Assembly: GCA_025463005.1 (NCBI GenBank) | Contig: JAOAPR010000075.1 | Location: 1 to 35,337, forward strand | DNA: 35,337 nt | Direction: 5' to 3' | DNA from: Bryobacterales bacterium | Lineage (GTDB): Bacteria; Acidobacteriota; Terriglobia; Bryobacterales; Bryobacteraceae | Shown: positions 17,086 to 25,209 of the stretch, one piece after another | Layout of the letters: each line of letters starts with the position of its first letter | How positions within the stretch are numbered: the stretch's first letter is position 1 | Notes under the pieces: model-generated | Seen by the model: the letters and a program-made list of their open reading frames with translations, nothing else | Told to the model about the DNA's origin: nothing | The model's database searches: none | Translations under genes and position numbers: made by a program

Positions 17086-19995
17086 CTAGCGCCGGCCTGT
17101 TCGATGAACGCTCAACTTCTCACCGATGCTGAGCATGCGCGTCCCGGAACCCGGAGTCGCCGCAGTATAAGTAACTTCTTGGCCGGGAGTTGCAGCAAGC
17201 GCCCGCAGCGCATTGCTCGAAAGGGGATCGGTCCCGTCATCGGGTACAAAACGACCGGTAGCGGGATCATAAAGGAAATTTCTCACGCGGCGGTTTTGAA
17301 CGGCCCGCGCGACCAGATCGCATTCCATGGTTGGCGCATCCAGCGCCTTCGACGTAAATGGAGTGGAAGCGCGTTGCATCAAGAGTTCGACCCGCGCGGA
17401 AGCGGATTGCGCGTTGTCGGCCGTGAGGGTGACTTGCTGGCCCACAACGGGCGCCAGATCACTGTCGAACGCAAACAGGAACTGCTCTACGTCGCGGCGG
17501 GTCGCGTCCGGATTCTTCTGGGGAAACCCCGAGTTGGAGGTTGGACGGAAAACGGATGCGGTCACGAACCGGAATAGGGTATCGGTCGACCCGTCGCCGG
17601 AGAATCCAAATCCACGGATCTGGTCGCCGGTTGGGCCGCTGTCGGACGCGTCGAAAAAGCCCACTGCCGGTGAGCCGAACATGCCGATTTTGGTGTACAG
17701 GTTTCGCAAGTGCGGAATCTTCACGATCTGTGGAAGCGCCTCGAAGCTCTGATTTCCCCCCGTTCCGAAAAAACCATTCGACCGATCCAGAACATGGCAG
17801 CCGGCACAACTGAAAGACGATTTTCCAAAGAGCTGATCGGCGATCGGGCTGTTCACGCCATCGGACGGGCGGGCGCCCGAAAAGAAGTCCGCGCCACGCT
17901 GCTGCGCCGGCGTCAGTGAATTGTCAAGATTGCGAACCGGGTTCGGCGGCGGAAACACCTGCAACTGAAAATCGGCAAACTGCTGCATCTCGGCTTCGGA
18001 TGGCTGAGCGACGCTCCCGACCAGGCCCTGGAAAGCGACGATGAAATTCTTGAATGAGACGTTCGCGTCGAATGGATCACTGCCGAGCACTCCGGTGGAC
18101 CGATCGCCGCGCCAGTGCATGGCGCCGGAGTATCGGAGGCCGCGCAATGTCTGCGTCGTGAACGGCCCCTTCATCGGATGAAAATCTTCAGGCTTATTGC
18201 TGCCGTTGAGAGGAGTGATCAGGCCGCCCGCACCGCTCGCGATCAGAATAGGAAGCAGCCCGCGGAAGTTGATCGGAATCGCGCTCTTGGTCACGGAGGC
18301 ATCGGGATTACCCAGATCCCACGCCAGGTCGTCCATATCGCCGAAAATATGGCAGCTTGCACACGTTGCTTCGCCATTACCGGAGAAGCGCGTCGCGTCG
18401 TATAGCATTGGACGGCCCTGGATTACGGCATTCGGCTCAGGATTGGGCAGAGCGAAGCCGGCGACCTCCTGCCTGGTCCTTAGATCGACCACTTTCACCC
18501 CGTCGTCGAACCGGGTCGTGAGATACAGAAGGCCACGCTTCTCATCCAAAGCGAGGCCGCTGACTCCGCCTCCGCTAACTGGAATGTAATTTGCACTAGC
18601 CGCCACTGGAGTAAAAGAGTCGTCTTCCAGCGCGCTCGTGCTGAACACCCCGATTTTGCTCGACCCAAACGACGCCAGGTACAGCGTGGCGCCGTCACTG
18701 GTCACGGCCAGGTCGAGCGGCATCGATAAGCTGTGATCCTTGGCGCCCCGATCGAAGTACTTCGTTCCTGCCAGCGCGCTGTAATCGATGTGTTTATTCA
18801 GGTGGCGTGGCGCCACCCGGGAACCGGAAATGACCGTAATCCGCGCCTCGGCCAGATGACCTTGCACGGTGTGTCCTGCATAAGTTCCAGGCCCCTCGAA
18901 TCGCACGTTATTGATTGATTCCGTGTTCGAAACATACAGATTGCCATTCGCGGGATTCACCACCATGTTAAACAGCGTTGTGCCGACGTGCGCGAAAGAG
19001 GCAGTCTCGGTGAGCCTGTTGGCGTCCACCGCGAACACATCGGTATCCGGTAGTTGGAACCGGACGGAGCCATCCCACGTGCGGCGCAGCTCATCTTCCC
19101 AGTGACCGCTGTTGTTGTTGTACTTGACGATCAGGCCGACTTCCGGAGCGGGCTCCCGTTGCGCATCTGTTGCTGGCCCGGGATTTCCGCCCGGGCTAAC
19201 GGTGCCGTCGGGAAGCGTGCACGGCTTGTTCGGCTCAAATCCGTTACAGATTCTGGCCTGAGGAATGGTTGTAGTCTGATTGCCGGTCTTGAAACCGGCC
19301 ACATACACCGTGTTTTTATCGGCGCTGACGGCCAACGCACGAGGCGTATCGGTAAAGAAACTCATGATCTTTAACGGGGTTCCACCGAACGTCGTGCCGA
19401 GATTCTCCGGATCGAACACCCATACGTCGGCGCGTGGTATGCCACCGGTGCTCATCTGCGGGTCGCCTGCCCCGGGCACGTTGGCGATAGAGGAATCGAC
19501 GCGCTGCTGTCCGCGATGCGCGGTCGTGATGAACGCTCGCACAGGTGTGCCGGCAAACACGATGTCGCGGGGCTCATCGCCCACGATCAGTGTACGGATC
19601 ACGTGCGGGACGCCCGTCAGGGTGACGATGCTGACGCTATCCGATAGATGGTTGACCACCCATACTTCGGTGTCGCTTCGCGCCGCCACGGCCACAGGCT
19701 CCAGCCCCACCGCCACCCGATGGCTGAATGCCGGCCTTCCGAAAGTGAGATCGAATATTTCGAGCGTCCCATTCGGAGTGTTTGCGGCGAACAAGGTCAG
19801 GCCATTCGGCGACATCGCGATGGGACGCACGGGGCCGCTCTCAAATTCAATAAAGGATGGTCCGGTGGATGAGGCCGCGACCGACTTGCGCGCGATGAGG
19901 ATGATGCTGGTCAGGCCAAGAAGGCTAACCGAAACAAACCGTAGCTGTCGTTGCCTGGATAGACGGCAGACGCGAAGGAAAGTCGGCATTTTCAT
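17086..19995 (-). CDS. Beta-propeller fused to di-haem cytochrome c peroxidase/MauG-like domain
   Basis: The 969-residue exported protein has an N-terminal hydrophobic signal (LRFVSVSLLGLTSIILIA). A seven-bladed-type propeller with YVTN/NHL-like repeats follows (about 45-520: IAMSPNGLTLFAANTPNGTL, DLAVTSDGATLYLASFGSSK), then a di-haem peroxidase-like part (about 535-930). Two haem sites are seen: CASCH (545-549) and CAGCH (730-734). Other family features are GADFFSG before the second site and VKIPHLRNLYTKIGMFG after it. MauG/CCP-type domains reduce peroxide or oxidise a protein partner; the propeller may dock the partner or a small substrate. The frame begins with a GTG at 20004, but the ATG at 19995 or 19989 is a more usual start; no strong ribosome site decides. 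A truncated M1-like gene lies upstream on the same strand. Confidence 0.88.
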   Translation of the reverse strand: MKMPTFLRVCRLSRQRQLRFVSVSLLGLTSIILIARKSVAASSTGPSFIEFESGPVRPIAMSPNGLTLFAANTPNGTLEIFDLTFGRPAFSHRVAVGLEPVAVAARSDTEVWVVNHLSDSVSIVTLTGVPHVIRTLIVGDEPRDIVFAGTPVRAFITTAHRGQQRVDSSIANVPGAGDPQMSTGGIPRADVWVFDPENLGTTFGGTPLKIMSFFTDTPRALAVSADKNTVYVAGFKTGNQTTTIPQARICNGFEPNKPCTLPDGTVSPGGNPGPATDAQREPAPEVGLIVKYNNNSGHWEDELRRTWDGSVRFQLPDTDVFAVDANRLTETASFAHVGTTLFNMVVNPANGNLYVSNTESINNVRFEGPGTYAGHTVQGHLAEARITVISGSRVAPRHLNKHIDYSALAGTKYFDRGAKDHSLSMPLDLAVTSDGATLYLASFGSSKIGVFSTSALEDDSFTPVAASANYIPVSGGGVSGLALDEKRGLLYLTTRFDDGVKVVDLRTRQEVAGFALPNPEPNAVIQGRPMLYDATRFSGNGEATCASCHIFGDMDDLAWDLGNPDASVTKSAIPINFRGLLPILIASGAGGLITPLNGSNKPEDFHPMKGPFTTQTLRGLRYSGAMHWRGDRSTGVLGSDPFDANVSFKNFIVAFQGLVGSVAQPSEAEMQQFADFQLQVFPPPNPVRNLDNSLTPAQQRGADFFSGARPSDGVNSPIADQLFGKSSFSCAGCHVLDRSNGFFGTGGNQSFEALPQIVKIPHLRNLYTKIGMFGSPAVGFFDASDSGPTGDQIRGFGFSGDGSTDTLFRFVTASVFRPTSNSGFPQKNPDATRRDVEQFLFAFDSDLAPVVGQQVTLTADNAQSASARVELLMQRASTPFTSKALDAPTMECDLVARAVQNRRVRNFLYDPATGRFVPDDGTDPLSSNALRALAATPGQEVTYTAATPGSGTRMLSIGEKLSVHRTGRR

Positions 19996-20004
19996 CAAAA
20001 ACAC

Positions 20005-20256
20005 GGCCTAGATCACTCATCGTATCACCCCGATAAACGTCACAGAACGAGGCTGCGGAGTCCGCGCCAGGGTTTCGTCCTGACCGGGTTTGTGGTCTGC
20101 CGAAAAGCGGCATGAAGTGCGATCTAACCTCGGGTTGTGGATTTGCACAAGTTCTCCACAGAAGCAATCCTGTAACAGGTTGACGCGACAGGCCTAATTT
20201 GTTGAGGAAAAGTTTCTTTTTTTCTGGACCTTTTCCTTTCCGTGGGTGCATGATGA
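20005..20256. other. Spacer upstream of the propeller-peroxidase gene
   Basis: No coding gene is supported. Visible structures are an inverted repeat TGTGGA/TCCACA (20136-20160) and a T-rich tract near 20213-20223 between GGAAAAG and CTTTTCC. The promoter of the peroxidase gene must lie here but no clear -35/-10 pair was recognised. Confidence 0.5.
20136..20160. repeat. Inverted repeat resembling paired DnaA boxes
   Basis: TGTGGA (20136-20141) and TCCACA (20155-20160) are inverted with a 13-base spacer. TTCTCCACA on the plus strand differs by one base from the DnaA box TTATCCACA, while the left arm TGTGGATTT differs by two from its reverse. A single degenerate pair is not enough to call an origin; it may be a regulator site or chance. 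Confidence 0.3.
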
Positions 20257-21822
20257 TTACGCAGTCGGGCGGCCCCTATCGGACGCGAAGGAGTTCGCCA
20301 TGGATCGCAGCCGAGGCCAATGTCTCGATTGGATGTTGGCCTCTTTTTCTGCCCGACGTTTCTGTTGCGTAATCGCGATGCGGCCATAGGGTGCATGTCC
20401 GAACCACTGGTCGTAAATCCGCATGGCTACGTCGGTCTGCGCGAGCGTGCGGTCGATAAGCCGGCTGGGAGTCATGCCGCCTATTGCGTCAGCCGCCGGC
20501 TTCAGGTCGTCCGGCAGATCGTTGACTGCGTATCCTTCCAGCGTATAGGACAGTTTTTCAATCTTGGCTTCCTTTTTCTTAAAGGCGCCGTAGTTGAAGC
20601 CTGCCACCGCCAAGGGAACGTCCGACACCCACTGGGATACGTTGAAATCGCCTTCGCGCGACTGCCTCATCGGCGTCCCCACGCTCACAAGTGTGTACTG
20701 GCGAGGCACCTTGTAGGTCAGATCAAACTTGGCCTGGTCCGGGAACGGATTGCTTGGGTACCAGCTCGTTCGGGCTCTCACCGAGAAGTTTCCGCCCCCG
20801 GCGTTATGGATCACTTGATCGCCGGCGTATTCGATCTCTAACTCATAGGTTCGGTCCTTGACCATCGGCTCGGGCATTACCACGTGGAATGTTCCATCTC
20901 CCTTGCGGTCTTCCTGAATGAAGGGTATATCGTGCCCCTCGGCGCGTACTGTCTTTGCGCGCAAGGAGGGCAGAAGGTCGAGGTCTATTACGCGGTCCCC
21001 CTCCGCCACGCAGCGAAACGTCAGGCTGGTTTTGGCCGTCAGATGCTCGTTCTTGGCAATTTCCGACTGGATGCGGTAGCTCTCCACATCCACCACTCGC
21101 TTCTCTTCGGCAGACCTGCCGGCCGAGAGCGAAGTACCGCTCGAGTATTCCGCGCTGGCGTGAGCCAGGTACCAGATACCTGCCTCCGGCTTGCCCGCTT
21201 CTTCGTAGGTCAGCCCCACTTCCTCGGGACCGAGATCCTGAAAAACGCCGCGAGGCCTGAAAAAGAAGCGCAGGTCGCTATACTTTTTGCCGCGCATATA
21301 CGCGGTGAAAAATCCAGGTTGCTTAGGATTGTACAGATCCGCCAGAATTTCGGCGTCCAGGTTGAACTCACCGCCCGCCCGCAGGTGCTGCCGCATCTCG
21401 CGCCAGGTGTCGGCGGCGCTTGGGGGCACGGCCTGAGCTTGACTCGTGCCTTTGAGCTCCTGGTAGCCGTTGTCCGTAAAAAAGAAGATTGCTCGTTCGA
21501 AAGTTTCGGCCACGGAATCCGATCCAATGGCCATTTTGATATGATCCCGTTCAAACGAGATCGCCGGCGTCAGCGCGAACGTGCCGTCACCGACAAAAAC
21601 CGCGCCCGTAACCCGCCCTTGAACCGCCGGGCCGAAACTCACCGTTCCCCGCTTGAGTGTAATAACGCCTACATCCCGGCGAATTACAACGTTTTCGACC
21701 GGAACCGATTCCGATACTTGCGCATCACGCAGCTTGCGGTAGTCAGGATCCGAGCCCGGCTGCTGGGCGAACGCCGGCGATAAAGAAAATGCGGCAATTA
21801 GGCAGAATTGATGCCTGGTCAT
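20257..21822 (-). pseudogene. Truncated M1-peptidase-like gene, catalytic domain missing
   Basis: From the ATG at 21822 there is a signal peptide (RHQFCLIAAFSLSPAFAQQ) and about 487 residues that match the N-terminal region of large exported M1-family metallopeptidase-like proteins of Acidobacteriota. Recognisable segments include AGDQVIHNAGGGNFSVRART, WYPSNPFPDQAKFDLTYKVP, VSDVPLAVAGFNYGAFKKKE and WFGHAPYGRIAITQQ. In intact relatives this point leads into the catalytic part with the zinc motif HExxH. Here, right after ITQQ (about 20361), the frame continues for only some 34 unrelated residues to a stop, and no HExxH occurs in any minus-strand frame downstream. The gene therefore seems cut by a deletion or rearrangement. 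A secreted N-terminal remnant could still be made, but not an active peptidase. A frame open another 46 codons upstream (to 21960) is not used because the signal peptide starts at 21822. Confidence 0.75.
20313..20348 (+). terminator. Orphan intrinsic-terminator-like hairpin (plus strand)
   Basis: GAGGCCAA (20313-20320) pairs perfectly with TTGGCCTC (20336-20343), the stem can extend inward with wobble pairs, and TTTTT follows at 20344-20348. It has the form of a Rho-independent terminator for plus-strand transcription, yet no plus-strand gene ends here. It sits at the point where the minus-strand M1-like gene loses its homology (about 20361). Confidence 0.6.
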
Positions 21823-21848
21823 GCCGGAAATTGTATCAGATTTAGGCG

Positions 21849-22919
21849 CTAATTCTGCACAACTTCTTCCCGCCACAGACCTAGTACTTTTTGCGCCGGG
21901 CGATCCGAGAAGCTGAACAATACCGACTCTTCCTGCGCCTGGTGCGACACCGGATACCACGACGGAACCACGAACACATCGTTCTTCCGCCAGTCCAATT
22001 CGGTGTCTCCGATCTTACTGCGACCCGCGCCCTCGGCGACGCAATACACCGCGGCATCGGTCGAGCGATAGCCCGCGCCGCGGAATCCCGTCGGCAGCAG
22101 TTGCAGGAACGCGCCGATGGTCGGCATGGGATAGCCGCCCGTTGCCGGATTCGCGTACTGCATCTTCACTCCATGGCACGCATGCAACGGCCCGTTGCGA
22201 TACAGCTGATCCAGCGCGTCCCGGCTCCGCGCGTAGGAATAATTGAACACCGGCGACGACAACCGGCTCGGTTTATATTCGAGCGGCAGAAGATTCTGGC
22301 CGTAGCGAGCCTCCGCGTCCCCTTCTTGTTTGGTAACGGGCTGCAGCTCGTCAGGCGTCTTACCCGGATACGACTCGGCGAAGCTGGTGCCGAACAAATT
22401 GACAATTGGGATATCCAGCCCGTCCAGCCACACAACCGGCGTATCGCCCGGATTGCCGTGATCGTGATACATCCACGACGGCGTCAGCACGAAATCTCCG
22501 GGATGCATGGTGGTCCGCTCGCCATCCACCGCCGTATAGCCCTGATCGCTTTCAATGACAAATCGCAACGCGGAAGTAGCATGGCGATGCGTTGACGTCG
22601 TCTCTCCGGGCAGCACCATTTGCAGGCCCGCGTAAACGCTCTGGGTGATCAGGGAAGTTCCCGGCATCGATGGATTTTCGAGGATCAGCACCCGCCGCTC
22701 GGCTTCCTTGGCCGTGATCAGCCGCCCCGCTTCGAGCAGCAGCGATCGCATCTCCTGATAGCGCCACAGTGCGGGGCCTGCTGTAGGCCGCGGCTGCGCC
22801 GGAATCAGATCGCCGAGCACCTCCCACAGTGGAGCCGCATGCTTCTGCTCCAGCCGTTGATAATATTCACGCCGCTCGGCGGAGGTTTCCGGCTTGGCGA
22901 AAAACGCAGAAGTACCCAT
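21849..22919 (-). CDS. Gentisate 1,2-dioxygenase (bicupin)
   Basis: The 356-residue protein is a two-cupin ring-cleaving dioxygenase of the gentisate 1,2-dioxygenase family, which opens gentisate to maleylpyruvate with Fe(II) and oxygen. The N-terminal cupin holds the iron ligands in TSTHRHATSALRFVIE (His111, His113) and MYHDHGN (His152, or His154). The second cupin (about 255-345) has GRSKIGDTELDWRKNDVFVV and is probably structural. Length fits the family (about 340-370). Its start at 22919 has AGGAGA four bases upstream, overlapping the stop of the FAH-hydrolase gene, so the two are translationally linked. Salicylate or 1-hydroxy-2-naphthoate dioxygenases share this fold, so the exact ring substrate is not certain. 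The order FAH then dioxygenase suits a gentisate breakdown operon. Confidence 0.9.
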   Translation of the reverse strand: MGTSAFFAKPETSAERREYYQRLEQKHAAPLWEVLGDLIPAQPRPTAGPALWRYQEMRSLLLEAGRLITAKEAERRVLILENPSMPGTSLITQSVYAGLQMVLPGETTSTHRHATSALRFVIESDQGYTAVDGERTTMHPGDFVLTPSWMYHDHGNPGDTPVVWLDGLDIPIVNLFGTSFAESYPGKTPDELQPVTKQEGDAEARYGQNLLPLEYKPSRLSSPVFNYSYARSRDALDQLYRNGPLHACHGVKMQYANPATGGYPMPTIGAFLQLLPTGFRGAGYRSTDAAVYCVAEGAGRSKIGDTELDWRKNDVFVVPSWYPVSHQAQEESVLFSFSDRPAQKVLGLWREEVVQN

Positions 22920-22923
22920 GCAA

Positions 22924-22929
22924 TCTCCT
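22924..22929 (-). promoter_or_regulatory. Ribosome binding site overlapping the FAH stop
   Basis: AGGAGA on the minus strand lies four bases before the dioxygenase ATG and shares bases with the TAG stop of the FAH gene (22928-22930), consistent with coupled translation. Confidence 0.7.
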
Positions 22930-23818
22930 AGGCGGTGGTCTGCGCCGAAACAGCCTCCGCCGCCCGAACTTTCACTTCCATGCTGCCGATTTTCTCAATC
23001 GACGCGACAATCACATCACCCGGCACGATCGGGCTTACGCCTTCCGGCGTCCCTGTGCTGATGATATCGCCCGGATAGAGCGTGTAGAAGGATGAGGCCA
23101 TCTCGATCAGCTCCGCCACGCCTAGGGTCATGTGCTTCGTGTTCGAGTTTTGCCGTATCTCGCCGTTCAAAGAAATGGACAGATCGAGCTGACCGGGATC
23201 CGGGATTTCATCGGGCGTCACCAGCCACGGTCCCAGCACCGTGTAACTATCGGGCGACTTGCGAAAACTGCGATCTTCCTGGCCCCGGATCGAAATGTCC
23301 AGGCCGATGCTGTAGCCCGCGACATAATCGAGCGCATCCTTGCGGCTGACATTGTTGGCGCGCTTGCCGATCACCACCGCCAGCTCCACTTCATGATCGT
23401 TGCGGCGCTCCAGGTGCCACAACGCAATCCCCTCTCCGGGTCCCACCAGCGAGCTGTTCGCTTTGAGAAACAATCCCGCTTTCTGAATGGTGACGGTGTG
23501 GGCCGGATTGCCGGCGTTCAGTTGAGAATCGCTCTGGACCTCGCTCATGTGCTTCGCATAGTTGACCGGCGCAGCGATGATTTTGCCCGGATTCGCCACC
23601 GGGCTCAGCAGCTTCATCCCTTCGAGGGCTAACACTGGCGAACCAGCGGCGATTTCCCGAATCCGCCCCCTCACCTTGTCCAGATTCGCGATGAGCGGGT
23701 CGTATCCCGGAAGCGGATATCGGTACACCGGCAGCACTTCCAGGGCCGCCGTGACGTCTCGAACCATCCGGCCCTCGACCAGTCCTAAACGCGAGTCCGC
23801 GAACCGGCACAAACGCAT
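22928..23818 (-). CDS. FAH-family hydrolase (fumarylpyruvate/maleylpyruvate-type hydrolase candidate)
   Basis: The 296-residue protein belongs to the fumarylacetoacetate hydrolase family, metal-dependent enzymes that split C-C bonds of beta-diketo acids. The catalytic loop APVNYAKHMSE (His90) and the metal ligands Glu143 and Glu145 (NDHEVELAVVIG) and Asp174 (SIGLDISIR) are visible, as is the C-terminal GDIISTGTPEGVSPIVPGDV. The ATG at 23818 is preferred to the frame's extension to 23938 because family homology begins with MRLCRFADSRLG. It lies eight bases before the gentisate dioxygenase gene. The expected role is the last step of gentisate breakdown, giving pyruvate and fumarate (or maleate). 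No maleylpyruvate isomerase gene is in the window, so it may act directly on maleylpyruvate or rely on an isomerase elsewhere. Confidence 0.88.
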   Translation of the reverse strand: MRLCRFADSRLGLVEGRMVRDVTAALEVLPVYRYPLPGYDPLIANLDKVRGRIREIAAGSPVLALEGMKLLSPVANPGKIIAAPVNYAKHMSEVQSDSQLNAGNPAHTVTIQKAGLFLKANSSLVGPGEGIALWHLERRNDHEVELAVVIGKRANNVSRKDALDYVAGYSIGLDISIRGQEDRSFRKSPDSYTVLGPWLVTPDEIPDPGQLDLSISLNGEIRQNSNTKHMTLGVAELIEMASSFYTLYPGDIISTGTPEGVSPIVPGDVIVASIEKIGSMEVKVRAAEAVSAQTTA

Positions 23819-23858
23819 TAAGACATGATAACAACGGTACAATGAGGGTGAATCCTGA
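23819..23858. promoter_or_regulatory. Very short divergent spacer with a -10-like element
   Basis: Only 40 bases separate the divergent FAH and 2-oxoglutarate oxygenase genes. TACAAT (23838-23843) is a good -10 match for the plus strand, but the position 17 bases upstream (GCATTA) is not a good -35. Promoters for the two genes must overlap each other or the coding starts. Confidence 0.4.
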
Positions 23859-24884
23859 ATGGCTTCCGTCCCCAGCCTCCCCCTCCACCAGATCCGTCCT
23901 TTGGCGGAGCCGCCATCGTTGCGTCTTCCGGACCGCAATCGCGAAGATTGGTCCCGCGATGCGTGCGCCCTCGTATTCCCCGACTATCGGGATGTGGAAG
24001 CTTGGACCGCCTTTCGAGATGCCTCAGTAAGCTTGGCCCAGCGGCGCCTGCCCGCCGACCTGTCGGAGGCACTGCATGACTTCTTCGCCCCGGCCGGCCC
24101 GTCCGCCCTCATCGTCGAAAATCTTCCGGTCGATCCCGAGCTGCCGCCGATTCCGGCCGATGGAATGCGGCCGCGCAACAAACAAGCCGTGTCCGAGGCG
24201 GTTATTTGCGGCTTGATCGGCATGCGCGGCGAGATTCTCGCCTACCTGAACGAGAAACACGGCGCTCCCATCCAGGAAGTGGTGCCGATCTCAGGCATGG
24301 AGCGGATTCAGTCCAATGCGGGCCGCGTCCGCTTCGGTTTCCATAGCGACAACGCTTTCTTGCCGCGGCGGTTTCGTCAGAAGGGGATCCTGCTCTTCGG
24401 TCTCCGTAATCATGACGCCGCGACCCTGGTGCTCACCGCCGACCAGATCATGGGCGCGGCTCCATCTGATCTGGCAGCCTCGCTTGCAAAACCCATCTTT
24501 CGGCATGCTTGTCCCGCCAGCTTTTCCTTTTCGGGAGCCCCGGCAGTCTCCGCCCCGTGCCCCATCCTGTGGCGCGATGAGCTGGGTCTGGTGCGTGTCT
24601 CGGCCGCCAGTTCGTCGATCGAGCCCTTGACACCAGAAGCCGCCGAGGCGCTTACAAGTTTCCGGACGCTGCTGATGGCCTTGGAGCCTGCTCGGATCGT
24701 GGTCCGTCCCGGAACCGCGCTCCTGTTCAAAGACGATCGCGTGCTCCACGGGCGCGATTCCTTCGCAGGATCGCGCTGGCTGCAGCGCGCCTATTTCACC
24801 GATTCTCTGGATCCGCTGAGAAAGGCCACCCGGTCGGGCCCGCTGACCTTTGCCTTTGATGCCGGCGCATTACTCTCCGCCTAA
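23859..24884 (+). CDS. Fe(II)/2-oxoglutarate oxygenase, TauD/clavaminate-synthase-like
   Basis: The 341-residue protein has the fold motifs of TauD/clavaminate-synthase-like oxygenases. The iron triad is His162 and Asp164 in FGFHSDNAFL with a distal His297 in KDDRVLHGRD, and Arg310 in WLQRAYF is placed to bind 2-oxoglutarate. Such enzymes hydroxylate amino acids or other small molecules with oxygen and 2-oxoglutarate, giving succinate and CO2. The overall length and the HSD(N) form recall amino-acid hydroxylases of the asparagine/arginine-oxygenase group, but the substrate cannot be assigned. The gene is divergent from the gentisate pair; whether it belongs to the same pathway is unknown. GAGGGTGAATCCTGA precedes the ATG. 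It converges with the YHS-like gene with a 58-base gap that shows no clear terminator. Confidence 0.85.
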   Translation: MASVPSLPLHQIRPLAEPPSLRLPDRNREDWSRDACALVFPDYRDVEAWTAFRDASVSLAQRRLPADLSEALHDFFAPAGPSALIVENLPVDPELPPIPADGMRPRNKQAVSEAVICGLIGMRGEILAYLNEKHGAPIQEVVPISGMERIQSNAGRVRFGFHSDNAFLPRRFRQKGILLFGLRNHDAATLVLTADQIMGAAPSDLAASLAKPIFRHACPASFSFSGAPAVSAPCPILWRDELGLVRVSAASSSIEPLTPEAAEALTSFRTLLMALEPARIVVRPGTALLFKDDRVLHGRDSFAGSRWLQRAYFTDSLDPLRKATRSGPLTFAFDAGALLSA

Positions 24885-24942
24885 GCGTCGTTGGGCTGTC
24901 GTTCCGAACCGCGAGAGTTAACGAGCGGCCTCTGCCGTCGCG

Positions 24943-25200
24943 CTAGAACTTATCCCTGCACGTCGCCGAACAGAAGTAGTACGTCTCTCCGCCCTTGGTT
25001 TTCTGCATCGCCGTCGCCGCCGATACGAAGGTTCCGCACACCGGGTCCTTCTTAAGCGATTGCGACGCATGACCGCGCGGCTCCGCCGGGGATGCGGGAG
25101 TCGACGGTCCACCCGCGAAGGCCTTGCCGACTGCTTCCAATACCGATCGCAACAGGGTCAGAACAATAACCCCGACAACCAGGTAAAGGAGCACCCGCAT
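24943..25200 (-). CDS. Small membrane-anchored YHS/TRASH-like metal-site protein
   Basis: The 85-residue protein has one N-terminal membrane helix (VLLYLVVGVIVLTLL), a Pro/Ala linker and a C-terminal metal-site-like motif: KKDPVCGTFVSAATAM followed by ETYYFCSATCRDKF. The DPVCG...YFCS..C pattern is that of YHS-like domains, which bind metals such as copper in related proteins. The size and layout resemble the short PP0621-type membrane proteins. It starts nine bases after the stop of the larger TPR gene and is probably translated from the same message. Function is unknown; metal sensing or delivery at the membrane is a guess from the motif. Confidence 0.8.
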   Translation of the reverse strand: MRVLLYLVVGVIVLTLLRSVLEAVGKAFAGGPSTPASPAEPRGHASQSLKKDPVCGTFVSAATAMQKTKGGETYYFCSATCRDKF

Positions 25201-25209
25201 AAAAACGCG

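Noticed and set aside
20206..20236. GGAAAAG/CTTTTCC inverted repeat around a T-tract
   Set aside because: A short A/T-rich stem with a 17-base loop, likely chance in a T-rich tract.
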